A DNA stretch of 64,000 nucleotides from a virus, in the IMG/VR virus record IMGVR_UViG_3300043395_002359, positions 1 to 64,000 of that record; one strand, written 5' to 3'. Positions within the stretch are counted from its first letter, which is position 1; each line of letters starts with the position of its first letter. Made by a program: the position numbers and the translations under genes. The notes under the pieces were generated by a model. That model worked only from the letters and a program-made list of their open reading frames with translations, searched no databases and had not been told where the DNA came from. This document shows positions 12,401 to 22,600 of the stretch, one piece after another.

Positions 12401-15400
12401 GACAAAGTATTAGTACTTGAATCGGCTTTAGCGAAGGCGAAACAGACTGCTGCAAGTACAAGTTTTGGCAGTAAAGCCGCCGAAGAAGCTCGCGCTACTA
12501 TTGCTAGCCTTACGAGTCAACTGTCTACAGCGAGACAGCAGCTTGGCCAGCTTGGCATCGTTTCTCAATCAGTAGCAGATGAATTAAGCGCCCTTGGTTC
12601 AGTGCAAAAGGGTATTTCTGATGCTGAATTCCGATTTGGAGAAAAACTAAAGGCAGGCTTTGCTCCTGTCGGCGGATTACTGAATGGATTCAGCCAATCT
12701 ATCCAGTCAACCATAACCAGTGCTCAGTCTCAGTTTACCAAGCTAGGTGATGGCATCAAGAAGACATTTAGCGGAGGGATATCTGGATCTGTTAACAATC
12801 TAAAGGGACTTATTGGTGATATCGGAAAATCAGCCGCAAATGCTGGCAGCAGCATAAAGAGTGGAATTGGTAATGCGTTAAACAATCTCGGCACTCAGCT
12901 CGCCAATGTTGGTAAGATTGATGTTGGCAAAACGCTCAAGAATAGTTTTGATGCGGCGAAAGCTAGCGTGTCCACTTTTGCTAAAGATGCTCAAAGGAAT
13001 ATTGGCACATTCTCTGCTGATACTATCAAAAATCTTGGCAAGATTGGAACGAATATAACGGGCGCTTTTAGTAACATCAAGGCAGGCGTTAAGGGCATAA
13101 TAACATCGATTGGCCCTGAGTTAGCGATTTTCGCCACGATTGCCACTTTAACTGCTTCCTACAACGAGGCAACCAAAAAGACTAAGGCGATCAGCGAGGA
13201 TACCGCTAGTTCTGTCAAGATCCTGGCAGATCAGTCGACAGGCCTTAAGGAAAGCCTAGCCGGATTAAACCAGCAGGTTGCTGCCAGTAACGTCACAAAA
13301 CTTGGGCAAGAATACAATGGATTGCAAAAAATATTACTTACGCTGGGCAATGCGTTATTGAGCGTACAAAAGGCATTTGAAGGTCTGTTTAACTTCGTTG
13401 ACAGTGCTGCACCAAAAGTTGGCGCTGTTTCTAACGAATTCGACAGGCTTGCTAGGCAGTTGCTGGTAATTGGTGGCTTTGCTGCTGCCGGTGCGGCCAT
13501 AGGTTCTATTGTGCCGGCAATAGGCACGCTTGCAGGCGCCCTCGTAGGGACTGGTGTTGGAGCGTTTGTCGCCATTACCGGCGCAACCGAAGACTGGAAG
13601 GTAGCACTTGGCGAATCCAAGAAAGAGCTTGATGCCTTAGTCCAATCGGCAGCTACCAGAGTGGCTGCGCTAAAAGATCTAACGAAGCAACTGAATGAAG
13701 CAAAGGCCCAGGCTGCTAAGATCGACTCAACCGCCACGGGGCCCGCCCAAGGGCAAGCCAAGGCGTTATTCGATACGCAGGGTATTGCGGCCTACGCAGA
13801 AGCAAATAAGCAACTGGAAACAATAAGAGCAAACATACTTGGAATAACACAAGCCAGGGATGCGGCCAACGCGGTTGTATTAAAAGAGAAAACCTTAATT
13901 GAGCAAATATCAGCCATAGAGAAGAAAAGGATCGGTGTAAGTAACTACAGTACAGAAGGGAAGAAGCTAAATGCGGAGTATACCAGGCTAAATGAAGAAC
14001 TCAAGAAGAGCCAGGCGCAATTCGGCGGCAGCAAAGAAGCTGTCGCTCAGTACAATACTGCCCTCGCTCAATTGAAATTACAAGAGGCAGCAGCAGCGGC
14101 GGAATCTAAAAAGATAGCGGAAACACTCGGTCTCACCGAAGCGGAACTCAAAAAGATTGCGAAGACCAGCTTCACTGGCGTCGAGGAAGAAATTAAGAAC
14201 CTTGAGAAGGCCGTAAAAGCATTAAACTTTGATAAGTCCGCTGAGATCATAGCTACCTCACAGAAGATCGGTACATTGAAAGCCGATCTTGAAGCACTAG
14301 ACCAGATATCAAAGAAAGCCGAATTAGCGGCATATTTCCAGAGAACAACTGAACTCATCGCAAACGGAAGACTGTCGTCCAGTTTGCAAAACGTAAACAA
14401 TCTGGTTGCTAATTTAAACAATCAGATTGCATTACTTGACTTTACAAAAGCAGAAGATTTAACAAGACTTGACGAGCTAGCGACCAAAATGGGTCGACTT
14501 AGCGCAATCATAGAGGTAGTTGAAGCCAGGGTTGAAAACAATAAGCTTGCTGGTTACATTGAGCAGATCAAGCTTGGCTTAGCTAATGACGAAATTCCGA
14601 GAAGCCTGCAAACTATTGACAACTTAGTAAAGGCGCTCGAGCAGCGCACGATGCTCCTGGATATTAACAGTCCCGAGCTGCCGGAAGTTATTGCTGATAT
14701 GCTGCAGGCAAAGCAAGAGCTTGATTACCTGAACGGGAAAAAAGCCTCCATAACCCTAGAGTTAATACAGGAAGGGCTGGCGAATGGCAGTCTTGTTAAT
14801 ACGCTAAGTCTGATAGATCAGCAGATTGAAGCATTAAACCAGAAGAAACTATCGTTACCTGTTAACAGCGAAAGCTATGTTCAGGTCATAGATCAAATTA
14901 AAGAGATAACAAGACAGCGCCAGCTATCCGAGCAGACGACTGATGATTTACTGGAAAGGAAGTTTAATATACAAAAAGAAAGAATCGATGCCTTAGCCTC
15001 TCTGGAAAAGGCCAAGAGTGACGCCAGGATCGCCCTGATCGACCGCGAGATCGATAAGGTTAAGACCTATTACGATGAGCAAATAAAGGCCTTAGAGAAG
15101 CAGAAAGGCCCCGCTGAGACGCAGCTTGAAGCAGTCAAGCTTGCCGAGCTGCAGCAGAAGGCAAGATCAGGAGGAAGGGAGGGGCTTGAGGCGCAAGCTG
15201 AGCTGGAAAGACTGGATCGCGAAAAGAAAATTGCACAATTAAAGGAGGAATCAGAGAAGAAGGTAGCTGAACTTGAAAAGCAGAAAAAAGCAGAGCAAAA
15301 TGCTATCCTCGACAAGGAGATCGCCGTTGCTGAGAAGAGACTAGAGCTCGAAGAAAAGATTACACAACTCAGGCTGAAATCGCTTGGCGCCGAGGAGGCT

Positions 15401-16738
15401 GACATTGATGCCGTCCTTGCTCAAAGGGCTGGCCAATCTGGCAATAAAGCTGGAACTGCGTACGGCCAAGCATTTGCTCAGGCAAGTGAAATGGTCATCA
15501 GGGAGGCCAAGCCCAATGAGCAGGATCCAGCAAGCAAAGTTCAATTTAACTATGACAACAGTCAGGTCTTAGCGGCAAAGGACCAAGTAATCGCGAAAGA
15601 AGGCGAATATCAAGCTAAATTAACTGAGACAAATGCCCTAAGGGATCAATTCAATTCTGCACAACCGAACACTGATCAGTCTATAATAGTTGATCAGCTT
15701 TTGGCAAAAGAAAGGGAGCTGGCCACTCTTCAAGCCGAGCAGTATACAGCGGAAGAGCAATACAATCAGGTCCTTAGGGACACGGCAACGATAACAGGTG
15801 AAATCAATGTATCGAATGAAAACTTGACGGGTACTATCCAGGAAGTAAGTGCAGCAACCCAGGAGACATCGGCTGCGGCGAACGAAACAGCCGCTAGCTT
15901 CTACGATGTAAATGCTGCTGTTGCTGGTACAGCGGAAGGCTTGGGTCAAACTAGTCAAGCTGCCGGTGACCTAACGAATTCCGTTGGCGACACTGCCGAC
16001 TCTACTCAAAAGATAGGCGAAGGCGTAGAGAAAGCAAAAGGTAACTTTGACGATCTAAATAATGCAATCGTTGACACCGATGGCAATATTCAAGGTACTA
16101 ACGCTTCGTTCGAGGCAGCGGCAGCTAAAGTTAACGATGGCCTTGTACCAGCGCTCGAGAAAGTGCCTGCTACTTTAGATACCATACAAAGTAAAATGAA
16201 CGAAATATTCGACAGAGAGTATACCGTTAATGTAACGCTTAATGTTCAAAAACAAGGGGTCTGGACGGGTGGCCCTGTCACCAGGGGAACCGCTTATACG
16301 GTTAACGAACTTGGCCAAGAAGGTTTCATGAACCGCTTTGGCAAGATAAGCCCAATTCAAAAGCCAAGATGGGGCACCTGGAGACCTCCCAGTGATGGCT
16401 TCGTTATTCCTGCCGATATTTATAGCCAGCTCAGAACAGACGGTGTCAAGCCGCCAAAGTCCAGCGTGAGCCATAGCTCGCCGTCGGTATCTGGCGGGCG
16501 CCGTGACAACGGCACAAAAGAGCTAGCAAGAGCGTTTGCCGCCATCGGCCAGGGTCTTGCCAAGAATAACGACAATGGCCTTGATGAGCTGAGCAAAGTT
16601 CAGGCATATCAAGCCAAGGAGATCGGAAAACTAAGCCGCGCAGTGCAGGAGTTGTCTGAAAAAGACTGGAATGTCAAGGTTGGCGTCAGGAATTCTGGCA
16701 ACATGAATAGCCTCAGATTATCCACTTACAGAATATAA
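9473..16738 (+). CDS. Tape measure protein, 2421 aa
   Basis: The giant helical protein after the tail tube is the ruler that sets tail length and is carried down the tail lumen. With about 0.15 nm per residue it predicts a tail near 360 nm. Seen in the sequence: coiled-coil N-terminus, hydrophobic Gly/Ala-rich segments near residues 1220-1235 and 1325-1370 (GGFAAAGAAIGSIVPAIGTL), three tandem repeats of about 70 residues near 1617-1830, a long charged coiled coil near 1845-1975, and a Ser/Thr/Gln-rich then globular C-terminus. The ATG at 9473 follows TAGGAAATGGTAA. It overlaps the next gene by one base (TAATG). Confidence 0.93.
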   Translation: MAGDLNLLVDLSTQQAAQQVEKLFNEFKSGSKEAGDQLNRLLKGSVEKKVRIRLEKDTAGIKQVKAELVEVQSAVDGITKAYNRANKTQPGSLTNLRQQVNEAKQARDAIALFSREVDLLNRKQILSGNLSPAFAAAQQNVTDLTGKLKNLELATSSTFDRFKASLGVDQFLAFGRGVQDLVTIFQSLGIAISALTAPINQAATALARLQGLELAFKAIGAGSGGASIALAESSRIALGLGVSLDTVRNGFQKLSPVILNSGGQLSDVSAILEALSSRFAAFGLNADESRRVLNGVVQAFAKGKLQAEELTQQISEADPAFKTDLARAIFIAKDSLKEFGIESDGTVANLEGLVKQGKLTSEVLIKVLPGLSKSGVLFGKLGTTALDAVASLGKAGTTITQVRTQIDNLNQLSFERLAKTFEPVIKSFLDIQAAFTDFITKVSKIEVIQSLAAALARVTQAVSNLTQFILNGIEGLIRFADAVGKVFNAIGRILGPIADLVSGLANAPGLIEAIGLLLLAKLVKPAKEAVSSVLSLTKVLNDFGQTGSIKISLTDDITKEFKDAANTIKQTFNPDDISRGIDDGTKKLNTIASERLQDLRKKFRAAANDLETPISIPEPASPAKLGISAKVLREVKDSKTSLSELFQLRGELEKDLSNIFDDNKRRQLFSENALNQIDAANVKLNELGGRIKDLESGPEVDIKSLQAARKEAATLLGKIAELEDAVATGFTPEVDTRQVRALEKGLTSVEKQILNLQKYRNINLKALVDDTDVLRTIRDTDGLRALYDKKLELEAIVNTQVDAEGALRELEDVKRTIRAVGKVDIPITANASGAIDDIALSKKEIAKITDNLILSEDQYYQSLTRQQAALRQNVEFERQRLDAARQGGDIQGIDPSVARTAYEQQGKALDSVNAKIDQYVSTLRESYAAGSGAAEIADQYTQRVLTQDQALSALSSQQERFTTIQTATSNAVNATKDKVLVLESALAKAKQTAASTSFGSKAAEEARATIASLTSQLSTARQQLGQLGIVSQSVADELSALGSVQKGISDAEFRFGEKLKAGFAPVGGLLNGFSQSIQSTITSAQSQFTKLGDGIKKTFSGGISGSVNNLKGLIGDIGKSAANAGSSIKSGIGNALNNLGTQLANVGKIDVGKTLKNSFDAAKASVSTFAKDAQRNIGTFSADTIKNLGKIGTNITGAFSNIKAGVKGIITSIGPELAIFATIATLTASYNEATKKTKAISEDTASSVKILADQSTGLKESLAGLNQQVAASNVTKLGQEYNGLQKILLTLGNALLSVQKAFEGLFNFVDSAAPKVGAVSNEFDRLARQLLVIGGFAAAGAAIGSIVPAIGTLAGALVGTGVGAFVAITGATEDWKVALGESKKELDALVQSAATRVAALKDLTKQLNEAKAQAAKIDSTATGPAQGQAKALFDTQGIAAYAEANKQLETIRANILGITQARDAANAVVLKEKTLIEQISAIEKKRIGVSNYSTEGKKLNAEYTRLNEELKKSQAQFGGSKEAVAQYNTALAQLKLQEAAAAAESKKIAETLGLTEAELKKIAKTSFTGVEEEIKNLEKAVKALNFDKSAEIIATSQKIGTLKADLEALDQISKKAELAAYFQRTTELIANGRLSSSLQNVNNLVANLNNQIALLDFTKAEDLTRLDELATKMGRLSAIIEVVEARVENNKLAGYIEQIKLGLANDEIPRSLQTIDNLVKALEQRTMLLDINSPELPEVIADMLQAKQELDYLNGKKASITLELIQEGLANGSLVNTLSLIDQQIEALNQKKLSLPVNSESYVQVIDQIKEITRQRQLSEQTTDDLLERKFNIQKERIDALASLEKAKSDARIALIDREIDKVKTYYDEQIKALEKQKGPAETQLEAVKLAELQQKARSGGREGLEAQAELERLDREKKIAQLKEESEKKVAELEKQKKAEQNAILDKEIAVAEKRLELEEKITQLRLKSLGAEEADIDAVLAQRAGQSGNKAGTAYGQAFAQASEMVIREAKPNEQDPASKVQFNYDNSQVLAAKDQVIAKEGEYQAKLTETNALRDQFNSAQPNTDQSIIVDQLLAKERELATLQAEQYTAEEQYNQVLRDTATITGEINVSNENLTGTIQEVSAATQETSAAANETAASFYDVNAAVAGTAEGLGQTSQAAGDLTNSVGDTADSTQKIGEGVEKAKGNFDDLNNAIVDTDGNIQGTNASFEAAAAKVNDGLVPALEKVPATLDTIQSKMNEIFDREYTVNVTLNVQKQGVWTGGPVTRGTAYTVNELGQEGFMNRFGKISPIQKPRWGTWRPPSDGFVIPADIYSQLRTDGVKPPKSSVSHSSPSVSGGRRDNGTKELARAFAAIGQGLAKNNDNGLDELSKVQAYQAKEIGKLSRAVQELSEKDWNVKVGVRNSGNMNSLRLSTYRI

Positions 16739-17505
16739 TGGCTGTCACTATTGGCTCGACAACGTTCAGTAACCTTACGGCTCAGCCGTTTGGTTACGAG
16801 GCGTCCGATGCAAAAGCTGGTTTAACAGCCAAACAATGGTCCATATCTGGCCTTCTAACTCCAAACGAATGGCTAGATGTTGTTGACGAATACAATACAT
16901 GGAGAGACTTAAGGATACAGGACGAAGATACATCCATATCTCTTGTTGTAGGTACGACGATAAGCTTTAGTGGCACCGGCCCTGGCGGTGCTACATGGAC
17001 CAATGTCGCCTGCTGGTTCTCTACGCCGCCAGCAGCAGAACAGTCTGGAAAGTATTTATCTGCATCTTTCGTCGTAGTAGATGCAAATGAAGCCCTAGAA
17101 GTAATAATAAAACAAAAAGAGAATGAAGAGGCTGCTGGAGGAACAACTGAGGCACCAGATTTAGGTACTTACAGTCTTGCTGGTGTTGTGCTAACGTTAA
17201 ATAAACCAATAAACTCGTACCAGGAAGGCCCGCAACTGCAATTAACTACGCTCGGCTACCACTATGTTTCGGGTCCTAAGGTTGTTCAAAAGACGAAGGA
17301 TATAGAGGGTTATTTCGATACTTCCACTTACCCAAACGGTGTAACTACAATTAATTCATGGTACGAAGGGCAGGTAGTGTCATCCCCTTCGTCTGGAAGC
17401 TATTATCCAATATCTGTGCCTAGTTTTTCTGCTGAAAAGGTAATCGTCAGCGGAGTATCGGCCACAAGGTATACTGTAAGCATAGTGTTGGCGCTAGTAA
17501 TCTAA
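16738..17505 (+). CDS. Distal tail protein candidate, 255 aa
   Basis: Beta-rich protein following the tape measure, where siphoviruses encode the distal tail (Dit-like) hub protein that closes the tail tube. Two halves can be seen: residues 1-125, and 140-255 with a QEGPQLQLTTLGYHYV segment, joined by an acidic-Gly linker (KENEEAAGGTTEAPD). Starts by TAATG overlap with the tape measure stop and ends with the same overlap into the next gene, so translation is probably coupled. Function is inferred from order. Confidence 0.55.
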   Translation: MAVTIGSTTFSNLTAQPFGYEASDAKAGLTAKQWSISGLLTPNEWLDVVDEYNTWRDLRIQDEDTSISLVVGTTISFSGTGPGGATWTNVACWFSTPPAAEQSGKYLSASFVVVDANEALEVIIKQKENEEAAGGTTEAPDLGTYSLAGVVLTLNKPINSYQEGPQLQLTTLGYHYVSGPKVVQKTKDIEGYFDTSTYPNGVTTINSWYEGQVVSSPSSGSYYPISVPSFSAEKVIVSGVSATRYTVSIVLALVI

Positions 17506-19628
17506 TGACTCTTGATATAAGGGCTACAGCAACCTGTAGTTTGGGTCCTTTGATTTCTGCAAATTTCTCGGATGATTATCTGCAGTTAAATGGTCTTGTT
17601 AAAACGCAAGGTAGCTGCGTCTTAAAGGGACTGTATACGCCCAGTCTTGGGCAATATGTAACATTTACGTATACCAGAAACGGAATAACCAAGACTATAC
17701 CAAAAAAGCTAAGAGTATTAAGCTTCTTCTGTGATCCCTACGAAAAAACAACTAGTATCACGCTGGGCTGCACGCTAACATATTTAAGTGATCTGAAGGA
17801 GGCTATCAACTGGAGCCAGTATGACGATCCGAATAATGCGGATGAAGAGCCCAGCGAGATCGTACTTTTCCCAATTTCTGCTAGCTCTATTGCCAATGAG
17901 TGCCTGTCTAAGCTTCAATTAACAGCTAACAGAATGCCGCTTACTAATAAATTTTCGATAGAAAGCTTTGATTACAGTTCTGGGTACGTCCAAATTCTTA
18001 GCGATCTCCTAGTCTCCGAGGGTTATTTTGGCTACTTGAATGAGAACGATGTTCTTATAATTACGTCTCTCAATGTTCCGGTAAATTCTGCCCCAGTACT
18101 TACTGCCGATCAGATAATTACTATTGGTGAGATTAACTCTGGTGCATTGCCAGGTGAGTCTGTAGTAGTTAGCTATAGTTCACTCAAGTTAAATAAGCCG
18201 GAAAAAGATAGCGGAACTGATGAGGCGGAAGAGGATGATCTCGTAAACTGGGATAAAAGTATAAATGTAGGAAAGTCACAAGACTATGTATTAAATGCAA
18301 AAGATAGAGACGGTAACGAGTATGAAATCACCTGGACCTATGCTCCGTGGTCAGAGGAGACGACTTACTACGACGACTGGGATAGAGCATACAAGAAAGT
18401 TAAAGATAGCTATAACCTTAATGCTGACTTTGCAAACGGTTTCTTCTCTGATTTGATTGCTTCGTGTTTTGGTAATAATAAAATTCAAAATATCAGAGCG
18501 CAGGGATCTGGTACTTACTTCACTAGGGAAACCACAACTACAACTTACGCAATGGCTGTTCAGTATGGCAACAATGGAAAACCAATAAAGGAAAAACCAG
18601 AAGGTTACGATGATGTTCTTCTTGAGGTAACTAGCACACGAGAGCCAGCCGGAAAGGTCCATGCCGGATGTCAGTATAATTTCACTGCATACTCTGGAGG
18701 TTATTTTATAACAGATTTTAACGAATTTAGGGGCTCAGATATAACAACTAGGTACAAAGAGGTTAAGTACGAAAAAGCGCAGATTGACAATACACTTTAT
18801 AACGGCAAGAAATTTGACGGGACAAATTCTCAATTATTTAAAAGAACGTATCCGTCCAACAGGACGACCACTACAGAATACGCGTGCTATGGTTACACAA
18901 GTCGTGGCCAGACATATATATCAAAACAGACGGAAAATGGTAAGAGATTCTATGCATTAAAACTTCAAGCACAAAGACTTGTTTACGATGGGACTGGCAC
19001 CGATATTACCACTGGTAGGCAGATAGGGCTGAAGGAAAGACCCTCTAGTGACTCAAGAAAACTGGATAAGGCTACGTCGGAAGACGTAGATCCGAACAAT
19101 GGTTACTCCACATCTTCCGAAGCTGGAATGACTTTAGTGTTCGGAAATGCTAATGCCACCAGAAGAGTTGAATTCTCTATGCCATATGCTCCAGATGACA
19201 CATTCTATAGAACATATTCAGAAACGGATCCGGAGACTGGAGCAACACTTTGGAACTTCGGCTCTTCACCAAGTGATGCCCCTGCTAAGGCCAGAAATTT
19301 TGGCAGGATTCAAAGCAGATTACTATTCGGAAGCAGGAATGGAATGAATGTTCAAACAACACCAGAGAATCTCCCCAATTTACCGTTTAGACATTTTGCC
19401 ATCCAGGCCGGTGGGCTGACTGGACTGTACGCTACGAACGCTATCTCTTGGACTATAGATTCGTCTGGAATTATAATCTCCACTGATGCTATGTTTTGGC
19501 AACCTGTCGGGGGAAGCGGTAATACTTGGTTCCCAACACCACCTGGTACTGTATCACTTCCGCCTGCCCCTGTTTCTTATACCTTAAATCCTACGGTACT
19601 CGGTTCCATCACAAACGTGTATCAATAA
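17505..19628 (+). CDS. Tail hub / tail-associated protein candidate, 707 aa
   Basis: Large beta-rich protein third in the tail-tip order. The N-terminal 230 residues contain segments such as SASSIANECLSKLQL and LSDLLVSEGYFGYLNENDVLIITS, reminiscent of the hub part of Tal/gpJ-like baseplate proteins. The middle (about 240-480) is rich in Tyr, Lys and Asp. The C-terminus ends in Pro-rich linkers (PTPPGTVSLPPAPV), likely attaching the adhesin encoded next. No enzymatic domain is visible. The start overlaps the preceding stop (TAATG). Confidence 0.55.
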   Translation: MTLDIRATATCSLGPLISANFSDDYLQLNGLVKTQGSCVLKGLYTPSLGQYVTFTYTRNGITKTIPKKLRVLSFFCDPYEKTTSITLGCTLTYLSDLKEAINWSQYDDPNNADEEPSEIVLFPISASSIANECLSKLQLTANRMPLTNKFSIESFDYSSGYVQILSDLLVSEGYFGYLNENDVLIITSLNVPVNSAPVLTADQIITIGEINSGALPGESVVVSYSSLKLNKPEKDSGTDEAEEDDLVNWDKSINVGKSQDYVLNAKDRDGNEYEITWTYAPWSEETTYYDDWDRAYKKVKDSYNLNADFANGFFSDLIASCFGNNKIQNIRAQGSGTYFTRETTTTTYAMAVQYGNNGKPIKEKPEGYDDVLLEVTSTREPAGKVHAGCQYNFTAYSGGYFITDFNEFRGSDITTRYKEVKYEKAQIDNTLYNGKKFDGTNSQLFKRTYPSNRTTTTEYACYGYTSRGQTYISKQTENGKRFYALKLQAQRLVYDGTGTDITTGRQIGLKERPSSDSRKLDKATSEDVDPNNGYSTSSEAGMTLVFGNANATRRVEFSMPYAPDDTFYRTYSETDPETGATLWNFGSSPSDAPAKARNFGRIQSRLLFGSRNGMNVQTTPENLPNLPFRHFAIQAGGLTGLYATNAISWTIDSSGIIISTDAMFWQPVGGSGNTWFPTPPGTVSLPPAPVSYTLNPTVLGSITNVYQ

Positions 19629-19629
19629 A

Positions 19630-22600
19630 GTGTCAAATCCCCAAGTAAACCTTTCCAATGCTTATCCGGACGCGCAATCTGGTGACGCAGTACTTGACGA
19701 GGCTACAGGAAATTACTGGGTATATGATGGTTCATCATGGAATGATGTTGGGCCGGTTCTTGGCACTACGATAAACTTTGAAAGTGGACGTACATTATGG
19801 GATGAAATACAGCTCTTTAGCTCGGTTGTTCGTACGGGTCTCGGTAGGGCTACCAGATCGTTTCCTTATAGCTTAGAGCCAAATATAGTTGTTACGCCTT
19901 TAAGCGTCTACACTTCGGTCAATGTTTACGAAGCTGGATCAGCTTCTCCGGGTGTAAGCACCTTTGCTGTAACTGCATATGTGCCGGAAATACTGCAAGG
20001 TATTGCCGTCTTTGCAGTAAACGGCTATTTAGCAATTGCTGGCGCGTCTCCCACTATTGATGCAAGCCTGGGGGCAGCAGTCGATCCGGGTGTCGCGACT
20101 GTACAGTTGATTGGCGCCGCCGACGTAGACATACAAACAACAGCTAAACAGATATTCCCATCAGTCGCAGCCATAGGCGTCTTTCGGAATACACCTACCA
20201 TAGTAGCTGTTCTAGATGCGTTCTTTAGTAACACTACCCTGATTATTAAATCTATTCAGGATTCTAGCGCGACCGGACCAACCAGTAGATTTTTTCCGGA
20301 TGTGAGCCCTGCCGCCAGAACGGTTCGCGTCACAGAATATACTGATAAATACTACGGTTTGCTTGATTCGGTCCAAGCTACCCTGTCTGGCAATTCTCCA
20401 TATGCCTCTAGCCTTGGTTCATGGACTGATGGATTTAAGGGGGTATTCTATAGTACTGCAGCCGCTAAATTCGGCTCAAAAAGTATTTTGTTTTCTAGTA
20501 AGACTTCGTGGCTCCAGGCATCTTACGATGCGACCCTGGCCTTTGGCACAGGCGCGTTTACTATGGAAGCATGGGTGAGATTCAATGAGCTAACCTTGAC
20601 ACAACAATGGTTGTTCGATAATCTTGCCATCAATAATGCTAACGTCGAATTACACAATTCAACTCTTGGCAGTGGCACCCCTTCTGCTACCGTTACATGG
20701 GCTCATGGTGGGGCGATAACAACAAACGCATGGCTGCATGTAGCTGTATCGAGAGATTCTTCTGGCAATATAAGACTATTTGTAAATGGAGCGCAGGTAG
20801 ACACAACCAAGACAATAGCTAGTACTAATTTTACGGTTCCTGTATATAAAATTGGCGCAAAGTACTATAGTAGTGATACGGCTCATGCTAACACATTGAG
20901 GGCATTTGTCCAGGAAGTAAGAATAACTAAAGCTGCAAGGTATACTAGCAATTTTTCGGTACCAACAGAGTCTTTCGTTTCGTATGGCTACACGCTGCCA
21001 ACGGATGAATCACAAACAATACCAAAATCCAGTATTGTTTTGCAAGTCCATGGCATGCCAGATGCCATCACTGGCAATCCCAAGGATTACAGCACGAACA
21101 ACTCAACAATAACACCGGTCACGGTTATCCCGTCAGAAGCGATAACTGGTGATACGAACTGGTACCTTACAACGTTTTTACTACAACCGGATGGACCAAA
21201 TGGAAGTACATTGGCTACGAATAAAACAGGCAAAAGTGGTATTACCAATAACGTCCCTACATACGTTTATCAGTCAACTAGTGTAAGGAAATACGCGGAC
21301 GCCTCATGGTATTTCAGTGGTGGCACGGCAAGTACTCAGCACTTTTTAAATGCCGGCGACCCGGAAGGGATGAGGTTTACAACTACAGACATAGGGACGA
21401 TAGAAATGTGGTTCTATCTTACCAGAACAAGTGGATATAATATTCTAATATATAAAGGCACTTACGGATACAACGAAAACTATTACGTTGCCGTATGCAA
21501 TAATGCAACGCAAATACAACTAGGATACGCAGATGGTGGCTCAAATTACATAACAATTGACTACACAACAACCATAAATACATGGCATCACTTAGCTATA
21601 ACGACAGCCCCAACAAGTTATTACAACTTTGCTTCTAAAGGCATTAGAGTCTACATGGACGGCGCCTATATCGGCGGGAATCCTAGTGTTACATTTACCA
21701 ATAGCAGTAGTGGCTATGTAACGATCGGTGGAGCAGTGTGGAACAATGAAGCTCTTGATTTAGGCTTTCAGGGATATATAGCTGAGCTTAGAGTTACCAA
21801 AGGAATAGCTAGATACAAAGGTAGTACGTATACTGTACCTACTCAAAAATTTGGAAGTGCAGAGCCGTCTCCCGCCTTTGATCCGTATTTCAATAATGTA
21901 AAACTATTGATGAAGATGAATGGTACGAATAATAGTACCAATTTCATTGATAGTAGCCCACTTGGACTCTCAATTGGGGTATTCCAGAACTATATAAGCA
22001 CTGCCATGTCTAGGTATGGCGGTTCTTCAGCTAGATGTATCGGCAGTAATGGTTATATATATACCAATAATAATACGCTTGACCACAATCTTCCTGGCGA
22101 CTTTACGATTGAATGCTGGGTATATGTTATCAGCTATTTCCAATTCCCGTCTGTTGGCAGCTTTGGATTGGTTAGTAGATGGGGATACAACAGTATAAGT
22201 TATCAGAACGAAGCATGGTCAGTTGGCATAAACGACCAACAAGGCATTAGATTCAGGTATGGTAATGACGGCACTAGTGTGGGTCAGATTGATGTAGCCG
22301 CTAACAGTATTGGCGTAAATAATTGGTATCACATCGCAGTTAGCCGTGCCTCTGGTGTTGTAAGGATATTCCTTGACGGAGTGCAACAAGGGACAAGTCA
22401 AACTATTACCAGTAACTTGTCAACGGTGGGCGACAATGGCTACATTCAGACATCGATTGGTATAGATTGGGCTCAAGTATATAGCGGTGGTTTCGCTGCG
22501 ACAAACACCCTAAATGGATACATTGACGATGTTCGCGTTACCAAAGGTGTTTGTAGATATGACGCCAATTTCACTCCGTCAGAAACCCCATTCTACAGCC

